This document shows positions 28,142 through 36,765 of a stretch of DNA of 38,305 bases, piece after piece. Under the pieces are notes generated by a model, which had not been told where the DNA came from, made no database searches, and worked only from the letters and a program-made list of their open reading frames with translations. Position 1 is the stretch's first letter. The number at the start of each line of letters is the position of its first letter. This stretch comes from Stutzerimonas kirkiae (lineage in GTDB: Bacteria > Pseudomonadota > Gammaproteobacteria > Pseudomonadales > Pseudomonadaceae): assembly GCF_004327335.1 (NCBI RefSeq), contig NZ_QJUO01000038.1, positions 1 through 38,305 of the forward strand, in the 5' to 3' direction. The translations under genes and the position numbers were made by a program.

Positions 28142-29118
28142 GCACTGTTGAAACCCAGGCGCCACGCCCTGCGAAGATCGAGGCCGGCGTCAAACTACGT
28201 GGTGCGGAAAAGGTCGCGCGGATTCCGGTGAAGATCATCCCGACGGTGGAGCTGCCGGTGAAGCCGGACTGGATCCGCGTGCGCATCCCGGTTTCCCCCG
28301 AGGTCGATCGGATCAAGCAACTGTTGCGCAAGCACAAGCTGCACAGCGTCTGTGAGGAAGCTTCCTGCCCCAACCTTGGCGAGTGTTTCTCCGGCGGCAC
28401 CGCCACCTTCATGATCATGGGCGACATCTGTACCCGTCGCTGCCCGTTCTGCGACGTCGGCCATGGCCGGCCCAAGCCGCTGGACACCGACGAGCCGACC
28501 AACCTGGCGCTGGCCATCGCCGACCTGCGCCTGAAGTACGTGGTCATCACCTCGGTGGACCGCGACGACCTGCGCGACGGTGGCGCCCAGCATTTCGCCG
28601 ATTGCCTGCGCGAAATCCGCAAGCTGTCGCCGAACGTGCAACTGGAAACCCTGGTGCCCGACTACCGTGGCCGGATGGATATCGCCCTGGACATCACCGC
28701 CGCCGAGCCGCCGGACGTGTTCAACCACAACCTGGAAACCGTGCCGCGGCTGTATCGTTCATCGCGGCCCGGTTCGGATTTCGAGTGGTCGCTGGACCTG
28801 CTGCAGAACTTCAAGCAGCGCGTACCCCATGTGCCAACCAAATCAGGGCTGATGCTGGGCCTGGGCGAAACCGATGAAGAAGTGATCGAAGTGATGCAGC
28901 GCATGCGCGAGCATGACATCGACATGCTGACCCTCGGCCAGTACCTGCAGCCGTCGCGCAATCACCTGCCGGTGCAACGCTTCGTGCACCCGGACACCTT
29001 TGCCTGGTTCGCCGAGGAAGGCGCGCGCATGGGTTTCAAGAATGTCGCTTCCGGGCCGTTGGTGCGCTCCTCCTACCATGCCGACGAGCAGGCCAGGGCG
29101 GGCCGCAGCGAGCAGTAG
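28138..29118 (+). CDS. lipA: Lipoyl synthase LipA
   Basis: Radical-SAM enzyme inserting two sulfurs into protein-bound octanoyl. The 326-residue protein carries both iron-sulfur motifs: the auxiliary cluster C72, C77, C83 ([13 protein letters not shown]) and the radical-SAM cluster C98, C102, C105 (CTRRCPFC), plus the C-terminal RSSYHADEQ with the conserved serine ligand. Last gene of the long plus-strand cluster, convergent with the Cache-protein gene 60 bp away. Confidence 0.98.
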   Translation: MSTVETQAPRPAKIEAGVKLRGAEKVARIPVKIIPTVELPVKPDWIRVRIPVSPEVDRIKQLLRKHKLHSVCEEASCPNLGECFSGGTATFMIMGDICTRRCPFCDVGHGRPKPLDTDEPTNLALAIADLRLKYVVITSVDRDDLRDGGAQHFADCLREIRKLSPNVQLETLVPDYRGRMDIALDITAAEPPDVFNHNLETVPRLYRSSRPGSDFEWSLDLLQNFKQRVPHVPTKSGLMLGLGETDEEVIEVMQRMREHDIDMLTLGQYLQPSRNHLPVQRFVHPDTFAWFAEEGARMGFKNVASGPLVRSSYHADEQARAGRSEQ

Positions 29119-29178
29119 CGGCCAGGCCGGTTCCGAGCGGGCCTCCGGTTGCGCCGCGCAGGCGTTTCTAGCGGAGGC

Positions 29179-29928
29179 TCAGGCCGCCAGGCGCCGCGAT
29201 ACGGGCAGGCACAGCAGCGACCAGGCGTTCGCGCTGTCATCCAGCGGGACGACCTTGCAGGCGGAATCCTTCAACAGGCTGTACGCCAGGTCGCCGACCG
29301 CCCAGTCGGCGGTATTGCTGGCGACCACCCGGCCTTCGGGAGAGAGCAGCAGTGCTTCCTGCGGCAGGTGCATCAGGCTGCGGGTGAACAGCCGTTCGAT
29401 ATGGTGCATGGGCAGGTCCGCTCCGGCGATGCCGATAAAGCGGCCATCGAGCAGGATCGGCTGGCTGAATGTCAGGATGTACATACCGGTGCAGTAGACG
29501 TCCACATAGGGGCCGATCGCCGCGGGCTGCCCGCTTTCACGCGGGACGCTGAACCACGGCTTGTCCTCGTAGTGAAAGCAGTTGGCGCTGCGCGGGTTGA
29601 CGTTGGGCGACAACGACTGCAGTTTCCTTTCCCCGATGCGCCGGCGCCACTCCATGTAGAGCTGGCTGTCCGCGAGCAGCCCCGGTTGCAGGATGAAGCC
29701 GGCGCCGACACAGGATTCCGTCCGCAGCGCCAGCCTATCGATCGCTGGCTGCAACTGCTTCATGTCCTGTGAGCTGGGCTGGCGCCCGTCCGCTTCGCGC
29801 GCTTTCCAGACCTGGCCGACTTCCCCGGCCAGCGATTGCAGGCTGGAAAAGACCTCGGCGATCGTGGCATTGATTCGTTGAGCGCAGTGGTGGGGCGAAT
29901 CTGAATCGATGGGCACGGCAGTCACCAT
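29179..29928 (-). CDS. Stand-alone soluble Cache (PDC) sensor-domain protein
   Basis: A 249-residue protein consisting of a Cache-type sensor fold and nothing else: no transmembrane helix, signal peptide, kinase, GGDEF or chemotaxis output domain is visible. Features resembling the dCache ligand pocket include W125-F126 in YEDKPWFSVP, a tyrosine-rich stretch (GPYVDVYCTGMYILTFSQPI) and D171 in GIAGADL; family knowledge links such residues to binding amino groups of amines or amino acids. The gene follows the GntR regulator on the same strand after 51 bp, so they are probably co-transcribed. The start at 29928 lacks a clear ribosome-binding site. Function inferred: cytoplasmic amine sensor or partner of the regulator. 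Confidence 0.7.
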   Translation of the reverse strand: MVTAVPIDSDSPHHCAQRINATIAEVFSSLQSLAGEVGQVWKAREADGRQPSSQDMKQLQPAIDRLALRTESCVGAGFILQPGLLADSQLYMEWRRRIGERKLQSLSPNVNPRSANCFHYEDKPWFSVPRESGQPAAIGPYVDVYCTGMYILTFSQPILLDGRFIGIAGADLPMHHIERLFTRSLMHLPQEALLLSPEGRVVASNTADWAVGDLAYSLLKDSACKVVPLDDSANAWSLLCLPVSRRLAA

Positions 29929-29979
29929 GGAGGAAAGATCAGTGAGCGTTCATCGCTGTGTAAGCAAGTATTACGCCAA

Positions 29980-30735
29980 TCATCCGTCGATTTCTTCCTC
30001 GGCCAGTTGCTCCAGGCGCAGATTGATCAGGCGCTTGATGCTGCGGGTCACCTTCGCTTCGGCGAGTTCTCCGGCGAGCTGTACGTCGCCAGCCTCCAGT
30101 GCATCCAGCAGAGCCCGTTGTTGCCGTTGGATAGCGGCGATATCCGGCGTGTCGGCGCTGTCGATCCAGAACAGCTCGCCGACCTCGGCCTGCAGGCGCA
30201 TCTGCGTATTGGTCAGGCGCACGGATTGCGAGGCGACGGCGATCTCGATATGGAAATGTGCATCGGCGCGGCGCCGTTCCAGGCGTGTGGCAGCGTTACC
30301 CAATGCCTCAACTTGATGCCGCAGGCGGACATGGTGTTCCGTTGTGGCGCGTCGTGCCGCCAGGCGGGCGGTGGCTGTCGAGATGGCGGCCAGTTCGTCG
30401 CCGAGGTCCCGCAACTCCATGAGACTCATCTGGCGCAGGCGCTCGAGCAGGGCCGTCTGGCTGACTTCCCGTGGCGCCCGGATGAAGCTGCCGCCCTTGC
30501 GGCCTCTGCGTGTTTCTATCAGGCCGCGCTGGCGCAGCACCGCCAGCGCTTCGCGCAGGGTCACGGTGGCCACGCCGAACTGCTGGGCCAGTTCACTCTC
30601 GCTGGGCAGTTGCTCGCCCTCCGCGAATACGCCCAGCTCGATGACTTCGATCATCCGCCGTACCACTTCCTCGGTGCGGCCTTCATGGCCGAGGCGCATG
30701 AAAGTCGTGGATGTACCGTTGTTCAGGGCGCCCAT
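29980..30735 (-). CDS. GntR-family regulator, FadR subfamily (FCD domain)
   Basis: A 251-residue transcription factor with an N-terminal winged helix (about 20-88; PSESELAQQFGVATVTLREAL and GRKGGSFIR wing) and a C-terminal FCD helical effector domain (about 95-240). In the FCD domain DAHFHIEIA is kept, but the usual His of the EHRAIL motif is Gln206 (RQQRALL) and a final His is not seen, so the metal site seems altered. Start chosen at ATG 30735 with GAGGG five bases ahead; a longer frame to 30804 is not supported. Divergent from ydcS, so probably its regulator. Confidence 0.9.
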   Translation of the reverse strand: MGALNNGTSTTFMRLGHEGRTEEVVRRMIEVIELGVFAEGEQLPSESELAQQFGVATVTLREALAVLRQRGLIETRRGRKGGSFIRAPREVSQTALLERLRQMSLMELRDLGDELAAISTATARLAARRATTEHHVRLRHQVEALGNAATRLERRRADAHFHIEIAVASQSVRLTNTQMRLQAEVGELFWIDSADTPDIAAIQRQQRALLDALEAGDVQLAGELAEAKVTRSIKRLINLRLEQLAEEEIDG

Positions 30736-30758
30736 GGTGTCCCTCGTGTCAGCAAGTG

Positions 30759-30773
30759 CCGGTAATTTACCAG
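30759..30773. promoter_or_regulatory. Candidate operator, GGTAA-T-TTACC palindrome
   Basis: An 11-bp perfect palindrome GGTAATTTACC, extended to 15 bp with one mismatch (CCGGTAATTTACCAG), lies 24 bp upstream of the GntR regulator start. It resembles the TGGT...ACCA-type sites of FadR-family regulators. Its position suits autoregulation. No second copy was found closer to ydcS. Confidence 0.5.
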
Positions 30774-30857
30774 AGACCTTTGGTGCAGCGTAAAAACATT
30801 CCAAATCATAGGCTTATATTGTGGCGCGGGGCGATCAGTACGATGTACTGCACCGGG

Positions 30858-30946
30858 CCGAAAAGGGCGCTGGAGGCTCGAGGCTGGACGAAAGAGCGTG
30901 GCAACCGGTGTTTTTCGTCCAGCTTTCCAGCCAGCGCTTTTTTCGA
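30858..30946. repeat. Heptad palindrome E4 (GntR regulator / ydcS gap)
   Basis: The left arm CCGAAAAGGGCGCTGGAGG continues through GAGGCTGGACGAAAG; the right arm is TTTTTCGTCCAGCTTTCCAG followed by CCAGCGCTTTTTTCG. Both strands present a T-run after the stem. The left half and loop closely resemble E2. It lies in the middle of the 411-bp divergent gap, about 200 bp ahead of ydcS, dividing the regulator promoter side from the ydcS promoter side. Confidence 0.85.
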
Positions 30947-31012
30947 AACCCCCTTCCGGTGAATAACGGTATAGCGCGATCGCCCTGGATGCGCTGTAGA
31001 GGATGTTGGCAG

Positions 31013-31050
31013 CATAATAAAATTAAGATATGGTTTTAAATGTTTTATGT
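31013..31050. promoter_or_regulatory. AT-rich patch upstream of ydcS
   Basis: ATAATAAAATTAAGATATGG and the following GTTTTAAATGTTTTAT form the most AT-rich stretch in the window, about 100-135 bp before the ydcS start, with ATAAAA and TTTTAT at its ends in inverted orientation. Likely a promoter, UP-element or regulator-binding zone. Exact -35/-10 boxes were not assigned. Confidence 0.4.
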
Positions 31051-31146
31051 CCGGGGGTTCCCGGAGCCATGGTTTGCATCCGCCGCCCCGGCACCGTGCC
31101 TGGGCGCTCCGGGCAATGATCGAGCACTACACGAGGGGATAAGCCA

Positions 31147-32298
31147 ATGTCTGCACCACACTTCGCACTATCAGGAATGCTGGTCGGTACTCTGCTGGCC
31201 AGTGCGGCTGTGCAAGCTGCCGAATCCGTTCAGTCCATCGGCGCCGGGGAAGGGCGGCTGGATATCATTGCCTGGGCTGGCTACATCGAGCGCGGCGATA
31301 CCGACAAGGCCTACGACTGGGTGACCGGTTTCGAGCAAGGCACTGGCTGCAAGGTCAACGTGAAGATCGCCGGTACCTCGGATGAAATGGTCAGCCTGAT
31401 GGCCAAGGGCGGCTACGACCTGGTCACCGCATCCGGCGACGCCTCGCTGCGGCTGATCGCCGGCAAGCGCGTGCAGCCGATCAATACCGCGTTGATCCCC
31501 AACTGGAAAAGCCTGGACCCGCGTCTCAAGGATGCGCCCTGGTATGTGGTCGATGGCCAGACATACGGCACGCCCTACCAGTGGGGGCCTAACGTGCTGG
31601 CCTACAACACCGAGGCGTTCAAGCAGGCGCCGACCAGTTGGGCGACCATTTTCGAAGCCCAGACCCTGGCCGACGGCAAGGGCAATGCCGGGCGGGTGCA
31701 GGCCTATGATGGCCCGATCTATATCGCCGACGCCGCCCTGTACCTGAAGAGCACCAAGCCGGAGCTGGGCATCGAAGACCCCTACCAACTGAACGAGGCA
31801 CAGTACGCCGCGGCGCTCGAGCTGCTGCGCCAGCAGCACAAGCTGATCCACCGCTACTGGCACGACGTGACGGTGCAGATGAACGACTTCAAGAACGAAG
31901 GCGTGGTGGCTTTCAGCGCCTGGCCGTTCCAGGTCAATGCATTGAAGGCCGAGGGCCAGCCGATCGCTTCGACGGTGCCGGTCGAGGGCGCCACCGGTTG
32001 GGCCGATACCACCATGCTGCATGCCAAGGCGGCGCATCCGAATTGCGCTTATCAGTGGATGAACTGGCAGCTCGAAGCCAAGGTGCAGGGTGACGTATCG
32101 GCCTGGTTCGGTTCGCTGCCGGTGGTGCCGGCCGCCTGCAAGGACAATGAACTGCTGGGTGCCGAGGGCTGTGCCACCAATGGCTTCGACCAGTTCGACA
32201 AGATCGCCTTCTGGAAGACCCCGCAGTCCGAAGGCGGCAAGTATGTGCCCTACAGCCGTTGGACCCAGGACTACATCTCGATCATGGGCGGGCGCTGA
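31147..32298 (+). CDS. ydcS: YdcS-type ABC transporter substrate-binding protein
   Basis: Periplasmic binding protein of the PotD/PotF class, 383 residues, with a Sec signal peptide (cut near VQA-AES) and no lipobox. The segments RLDIIAWAGYIERG, YDLVTASGDASLRL, TPYQWGPNVLAYNT and YSRWTQDYISIMGGR agree, from memory, with E. coli YdcS nearly residue for residue. Expected ligand is putrescine or a related amine; E. coli YdcS has also been linked to polyhydroxybutyrate. The ATG has GAGGGG eight bases upstream. It is separated from ydcT by palindrome E5. Confidence 0.93.
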   Translation: MSAPHFALSGMLVGTLLASAAVQAAESVQSIGAGEGRLDIIAWAGYIERGDTDKAYDWVTGFEQGTGCKVNVKIAGTSDEMVSLMAKGGYDLVTASGDASLRLIAGKRVQPINTALIPNWKSLDPRLKDAPWYVVDGQTYGTPYQWGPNVLAYNTEAFKQAPTSWATIFEAQTLADGKGNAGRVQAYDGPIYIADAALYLKSTKPELGIEDPYQLNEAQYAAALELLRQQHKLIHRYWHDVTVQMNDFKNEGVVAFSAWPFQVNALKAEGQPIASTVPVEGATGWADTTMLHAKAAHPNCAYQWMNWQLEAKVQGDVSAWFGSLPVVPAACKDNELLGAEGCATNGFDQFDKIAFWKTPQSEGGKYVPYSRWTQDYISIMGGR

Positions 32299-32308
32299 GG
32301 CCCGGGAG

Positions 32309-32388
32309 CCGAAAAGGGGCGCTGGAAAGCTGAACGATGAGCTGCCTGAGCCTTTCGTCCGGCTTTCCAGCCTCCAGCGCTTTTATCG
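32309..32388. repeat. Heptad palindrome E5 (ydcS-ydcT gap)
   Basis: CCGAAAAGGGGCGCTGGAAAGC on the left and CCTTTCGTCCGGC, then TTTCCAGCCTCCAGCGC followed by TTTTATCG, on the right; the left inner arm is partly degraded. It begins 10 bp after the ydcS stop within an operon. It probably reduces read-through into ydcTUV or protects the ydcS message, giving excess binding protein. Confidence 0.8.
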
Positions 32389-32457
32389 AAGGACTTCAGC
32401 GCTGGGTAGCGCCCTGACGCGTTCCCCCCTTCCCTTGGTCCACTCGGAGTTTATGCA

Positions 32458-33483
32458 ATGGTTCCCGCTGTAGAGTTCACCGATGTCAGCCGAACGTTCG
32501 GCGATGTAAAAGCCGTCGACAACGTGTCCATCCGTATCGAGGATGGCGAGTTCTTCTCCATGCTCGGCCCGTCCGGTTCGGGCAAGACCACCTGCCTGCG
32601 GTTGATCGCGGGTTTCGAGCAGCCCGGTTCGGGTTCGATTCGCATCCATGGCAGCGAGGCCGCCGGCGTGCCGCCCTATGCGCGCGATGTCAACACGGTC
32701 TTCCAGGACTATGCGCTATTCCCGCACCTGAACGTGCTGGACAACGTCGCCTACGGGCTCAAGGTCAAGGGCGTCGGCCGGGCCGAGCGCCATGCCCGCG
32801 CCGAGGAGGCCCTGGGCATGGTGGCCCTGGCCGAGCATGGCGGGCGCAAGCCGTCGCAGCTATCGGGCGGGCAGCGCCAGCGCGTGGCCCTGGCCCGCGC
32901 CCTGGTCAACCGGCCCCGCGTGCTGCTGCTCGATGAGCCGCTGGGCGCCCTCGATCTCAAGTTGCGCGAGCAGATGCAGAGCGAGCTGAAGAAATTGCAG
33001 CGGCAACTGGGCATCACCTTCGTCTTCATCACCCACGACCAGAGCGAAGCGCTGTCGATGTCCGACCGCGTGGCGGTGTTCAACAAGGGGCGTATCGAAC
33101 AGGTCGATACGCCGCGCAACCTCTATATGAAGCCCGCCACCGCTTTCGTCGCCGAGTTCGTCGGTACTTCCAACGTGCTCGGAGGTGAACTGGCGCTGCG
33201 CCTCAGTGGCGATGCGCAGCCCTTTTCCATCCGCCCCGAGCATATTCGTTTCGGCGCGCAGGCCGGCGGGGATGACATCCTGGTCAACGGCCTGTTGCAC
33301 GATATCCAGTACCAGGGCTCCAGCACCCGTTACGAAATCCGCCTGGACAGCGGCGAGAACCTGACCGTGGCGCTGGCCAACGAGTACGCTGACAGCGTCC
33401 TGCCGGCCTACCAGCCGGGCCAGCAGGTCACGGCGTTCTGGCCGCGCAGTGCCATGGTGCGCCTGCGGGCGGGAGGGCTGTGA
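32458..33483 (+). CDS. ydcT: YdcT-type ABC transporter ATPase
   Basis: Cytoplasmic ATPase of the polyamine-type importer, 341 residues. Walker A GPSGSGKTT (37-45), signature LSGGQ (135-139), Walker B LLLDEP with D159 and E160, the switch His in VFITHDQ, and a C-terminal TOBE-like regulatory domain (SIRPEHIRFG) are all intact. GGAG lies eight bases ahead of ATG 32458. The stop overlaps the ydcU start. Confidence 0.95.
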   Translation: MVPAVEFTDVSRTFGDVKAVDNVSIRIEDGEFFSMLGPSGSGKTTCLRLIAGFEQPGSGSIRIHGSEAAGVPPYARDVNTVFQDYALFPHLNVLDNVAYGLKVKGVGRAERHARAEEALGMVALAEHGGRKPSQLSGGQRQRVALARALVNRPRVLLLDEPLGALDLKLREQMQSELKKLQRQLGITFVFITHDQSEALSMSDRVAVFNKGRIEQVDTPRNLYMKPATAFVAEFVGTSNVLGGELALRLSGDAQPFSIRPEHIRFGAQAGGDDILVNGLLHDIQYQGSSTRYEIRLDSGENLTVALANEYADSVLPAYQPGQQVTAFWPRSAMVRLRAGGL

Positions 33484-34430
33484 TGGAACTGTCCCACGGC
33501 ATGCGCCAGCGCTCCGCTGGTGGCTGGTCGCGGCGCCTGTCGACGCTGCTCTACCGGCGCCCCAACCTGTTCCTGGCGCTCCTGCTGCTGCCGCCACTGC
33601 TGTGGTTCGGCACCATCTACATGGCCTCGCTGCTGAACCTGTTGTGGCAGGGCTTCTACACCTTCGACGATTTCAGCATGACGGTGCAGCCGGAGCTGAC
33701 GCTGGACAACTTCCGCGCACTGCTGCAGCCGGCCAACTTCGACATCATCCTGCGCACCCTGGGCATGGCCATCGCGGTCACCCTGGCCAGCGCCGCGCTG
33801 GCCTTTCCCATCGCCTACTACATGGCTCGCCATACCAGTGGCCGCACCAAGGCGTTCTTCTATATCGCGGTGATGCTGCCGATGTGGGCCAGCTATATCG
33901 TCAAGGCCTATGCCTGGACGCTACTGCTGGCCAAGGGCGGGGTCGCCCAGTGGTTCGTCGAGGCGCTGCACCTGCAGGCGCTGCTGCAACTGCTGCTGGA
34001 TATCCCCGGCGTCGGCGGCAATACCCTGTCGACCTCCAACTTCGGGCGCTTCCTGGTATTCGTCTATATCTGGCTGCCGTTCATGATCCTGCCGATCCAG
34101 GCCGCGCTGGAGCGGCTGCCGCCGTCGCTGTTGCAGGCCTCGGCGGACCTCGGCGCCACGCCACGGCAGACCTTCGCCCAGGTGATCCTGCCGCTGTCGA
34201 TACCCGGCATCGCCGCCGGTTCGATCTTCACCTTCTCGCTGACCCTTGGCGATTTCATCGTGCCGCAACTGGTCGGTCCGCCCGGCTACTACATCGGCAG
34301 CATGGTCTACGCCCAGCAGGGCGCCATCGGCAACATGCCCATGGCCGCCGCCTTCACCCTGGTGCCTATCGTGCTGATCGCCATCTACCTGTCCATCGTC
34401 AAGCGTCTGGGGGCCTTCGATGCACTCTGA
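33483..34430 (+). CDS. ydcU: YdcU-type ABC transporter permease
   Basis: Inner-membrane permease of 315 residues with about six hydrophobic helices after a cytoplasmic N-terminus, and the EAA-like loop [19 protein letters not shown] that docks to the ATPase. The segments [20 protein letters not shown] and [19 protein letters not shown] agree with E. coli YdcU as recalled. ATG 33483 overlaps the ydcT stop; a GTG one codon earlier is possible. Overlaps ydcV by 11 bp. Confidence 0.95.
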   Translation: MELSHGMRQRSAGGWSRRLSTLLYRRPNLFLALLLLPPLLWFGTIYMASLLNLLWQGFYTFDDFSMTVQPELTLDNFRALLQPANFDIILRTLGMAIAVTLASAALAFPIAYYMARHTSGRTKAFFYIAVMLPMWASYIVKAYAWTLLLAKGGVAQWFVEALHLQALLQLLLDIPGVGGNTLSTSNFGRFLVFVYIWLPFMILPIQAALERLPPSLLQASADLGATPRQTFAQVILPLSIPGIAAGSIFTFSLTLGDFIVPQLVGPPGYYIGSMVYAQQGAIGNMPMAAAFTLVPIVLIAIYLSIVKRLGAFDAL

Positions 34431-35226
34431 AAAACCTTCGATAGGCCTGCGGATCGCGGCCTGGGGCGGCCTGCTGTTCCTGCATTTCCCGATCATGATC
34501 ATCTTCCTCTACGCCTTCAATACCGAGGAAGCGGCCTTCAGCTTCCCGCCCAAGGGCTTCACCCTGCACTGGTTCAGCGTGGCCTTCGCGCGTGACGATG
34601 TGATCGAGGCGATCAAGCTGTCGCTGCAGGTCGCCGCGCTCGCCACCCTGGTCGCCATGCTGCTCGGTACCCTGGCCGCCGCCGCGCTGTACCGGCGCGA
34701 CTTCTTCGGCAAGGACAGCGTATCGCTGCTGCTGGTGCTGCCGATCGCCCTGCCGGGCATCGTCACTGGCCTGGCGCTGCTGTCGGCGTTCAACGAAGTG
34801 GGGCTGCGGCCGGGGCTGCTGACCATCGTCGTAAGCCATGCCACCTTCTGTGTGGTGATCGTCTACAACAACGCCATCGCCCGACTGCGGCGCACCTCAC
34901 ACAGCCTGATCGAGGCCAGCATGGACCTCGGCGCCGATGGCTGGCAGACCTTCCGCCACGTGATCCTGCCCAACCTGGGCTCGGCCCTGCTGGCGGGCGG
35001 CATGCTGGCCTTCGCGCTGTCCTTCGACGAGATCATCGTCACCACCTTCACCGCCGGGCACGAGAAGACCCTGCCGCTGTGGCTGCTCAACCAGTTGTCG
35101 CGCCCGCGCGACGTGCCGGTGACCAATGTGGTGGCCATGCTGGTGATGCTGGTGACCATGCTGCCGATCCTCGCCGCCTACTACCTGACCAAGGGTGGCG
35201 AGGATGTCGCCGGCAGCGGCAAGTGA
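34420..35226 (+). CDS. ydcV: YdcV-type ABC transporter permease
   Basis: Second permease subunit, 268 residues, about six hydrophobic helices and the EAA loop [20 protein letters not shown]. It pairs with YdcU to form the channel. The start within ydcU gives the family length. 68 bp separate it from patD. Confidence 0.94.
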   Translation: MHSEKPSIGLRIAAWGGLLFLHFPIMIIFLYAFNTEEAAFSFPPKGFTLHWFSVAFARDDVIEAIKLSLQVAALATLVAMLLGTLAAAALYRRDFFGKDSVSLLLVLPIALPGIVTGLALLSAFNEVGLRPGLLTIVVSHATFCVVIVYNNAIARLRRTSHSLIEASMDLGADGWQTFRHVILPNLGSALLAGGMLAFALSFDEIIVTTFTAGHEKTLPLWLLNQLSRPRDVPVTNVVAMLVMLVTMLPILAAYYLTKGGEDVAGSGK

Positions 35227-35294
35227 AATGACCATGGGCGCGGGCGGTGTCCGTCCGCACGCGCTAGAAGATAAGCACACTCCGGAGTGAACCC

Positions 35295-36719
35295 ATGCAA
35301 ACCCAACTGCTCATCAATGGCCAACTGGTCGCCGGCGAAGGCGCCAGCCACCCGGTATTCAACCCTTCGCTGGGCAGCGTCCTGGTGGAAATTCCCGAGG
35401 CCAGCACGGCCCAGGTGGACGCCGCGGTGCTGGCCGCCGATGCCGCCTTCGCCGGCTGGTCGCAGACCCCGCCCAAGGATCGTGCGCGGCTACTGCTGCA
35501 ACTCGCCGATCTGATCGAGGCACATGGTGAAGAACTGGCGCGGCTGGAGTCGCTCAACTGCGGCAAGCCATACGCTGCCGCCATCGGCGACGAGATTCCG
35601 GCGATCGCCGACGTGTTCCGCTTCTTCGCCGGCGCCAGCCGCTGCCTGTCCGGTTCCGCCGCCGGCGAGTACCTGCCCGAGCACACTTCGATGATCCGCC
35701 GCGACCCGCTGGGCGTGGTCGCTTCCATCGCTCCCTGGAACTACCCGCTGATGATGCTCGCCTGGAAACTGGCGCCGGCACTGGCGGCCGGCAACTGCGT
35801 GGTGCTCAAGCCTTCCGAGCAGACCCCGCTGACAGCCCTGCGCCTGGGCGAACTGGCGGCCGGGCTGTTCCCCGCCGGGGTGCTGAATATCGTCTTCGGC
35901 CGTGGCCCCAGCGTTGGCGAGCCGCTGGTCAGGCACCCGAAGGTGCGCATGGTGTCGCTGACCGGCTCGATCCCGACCGGCGCGAGCATCATTGCCGGCA
36001 CCGCCGAATCGGTGAAGCGCATGCATATGGAACTGGGCGGCAAGGCGCCGGTGCTGATTTTTGACGATGCCGACCTGGACGCCGCGGTAGAGGGCATCCG
36101 CACCTTCGGCTTCTACAATGCCGGCCAGGACTGCACCGCGGCCTGCCGCATCTATGTGCAGAAAGGCCTCTACCCGCGCTTTGTGGAAAAGCTCGGAGAA
36201 GCCGTCGCCAGTATCAAGTATGGCCTGCAGGACGATCCCGAGACCGAACTGGGGCCGCTGATCACCGAGCAGCACCTGCAGCGGCTGGAGGGGTTCGTCG
36301 AGCGGGCCAAGGCGCAAGCGCATATCCGCGTGATCACTGGCGGCAAGCGGGTCGAGGGGCCGGGCTTCTTCTTCGAGCCGACGGTGCTGGCCGACGCCCG
36401 CCAGGACGATGAAGTGGTGCAGCGCGAGCTGTTCGGGCCGGTGGTATCGGTCACGCCGTTCGATGACGAGGCGCAGGCACTGGCGTTCGCCAACGATTCG
36501 GATTACGGTCTGGCATCCTCGGTGTGGACCGCCGATGTCGGTCGCGCCCATCGGTTGGCGGCGCGGCTGCAATACGGTTGCACCTGGGTCAATACACACT
36601 TCATGCTGGTCAGCGAAATGCCCCATGGCGGCATGAAGCACTCCGGCTACGGCAAGGACATGTCCATGTACGGGCTGGAGGACTACACCTGTGTGCGCCA
36701 TGTGATGATCAAGCACTGA
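35295..36719 (+). CDS. patD: Gamma-aminobutyraldehyde dehydrogenase PatD
   Basis: Oxidises 4-aminobutyraldehyde (from putrescine deamination) to GABA with NAD+. It is 474 residues, the same as E. coli PatD (YdcW), with catalytic E246 in MELGGKAP and nucleophile C280 in [11 protein letters not shown] at the same positions. Located directly after the ydcSTUV importer as in E. coli. Related 3-aminopropionaldehyde may also be a substrate. Confidence 0.94.
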   Translation: MQTQLLINGQLVAGEGASHPVFNPSLGSVLVEIPEASTAQVDAAVLAADAAFAGWSQTPPKDRARLLLQLADLIEAHGEELARLESLNCGKPYAAAIGDEIPAIADVFRFFAGASRCLSGSAAGEYLPEHTSMIRRDPLGVVASIAPWNYPLMMLAWKLAPALAAGNCVVLKPSEQTPLTALRLGELAAGLFPAGVLNIVFGRGPSVGEPLVRHPKVRMVSLTGSIPTGASIIAGTAESVKRMHMELGGKAPVLIFDDADLDAAVEGIRTFGFYNAGQDCTAACRIYVQKGLYPRFVEKLGEAVASIKYGLQDDPETELGPLITEQHLQRLEGFVERAKAQAHIRVITGGKRVEGPGFFFEPTVLADARQDDEVVQRELFGPVVSVTPFDDEAQALAFANDSDYGLASSVWTADVGRAHRLAARLQYGCTWVNTHFMLVSEMPHGGMKHSGYGKDMSMYGLEDYTCVRHVMIKH

Positions 36720-36731
36720 TTCAATGACAGA

Positions 36732-36749
36732 GCCCGCCGTTGGGCGGGC
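36732..36749. other. Short GC hairpin in the patD-gabD gap
   Basis: GCCCGCC-GTTG-GGCGGGC forms a strong 7-bp stem-loop just ahead of the gabD ribosome-binding site. No T-run follows, so it is not a standard terminator. It may pause transcription or affect gabD translation. Confidence 0.5.
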
Positions 36750-36765
36750 CGGGAAGATGAGCCCC

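Noticed and set aside
30948..31146. Sigma-54 promoter upstream of ydcS
   Set aside because: GG and GC doublets were found but not with the required spacing (GG-N10-GC).
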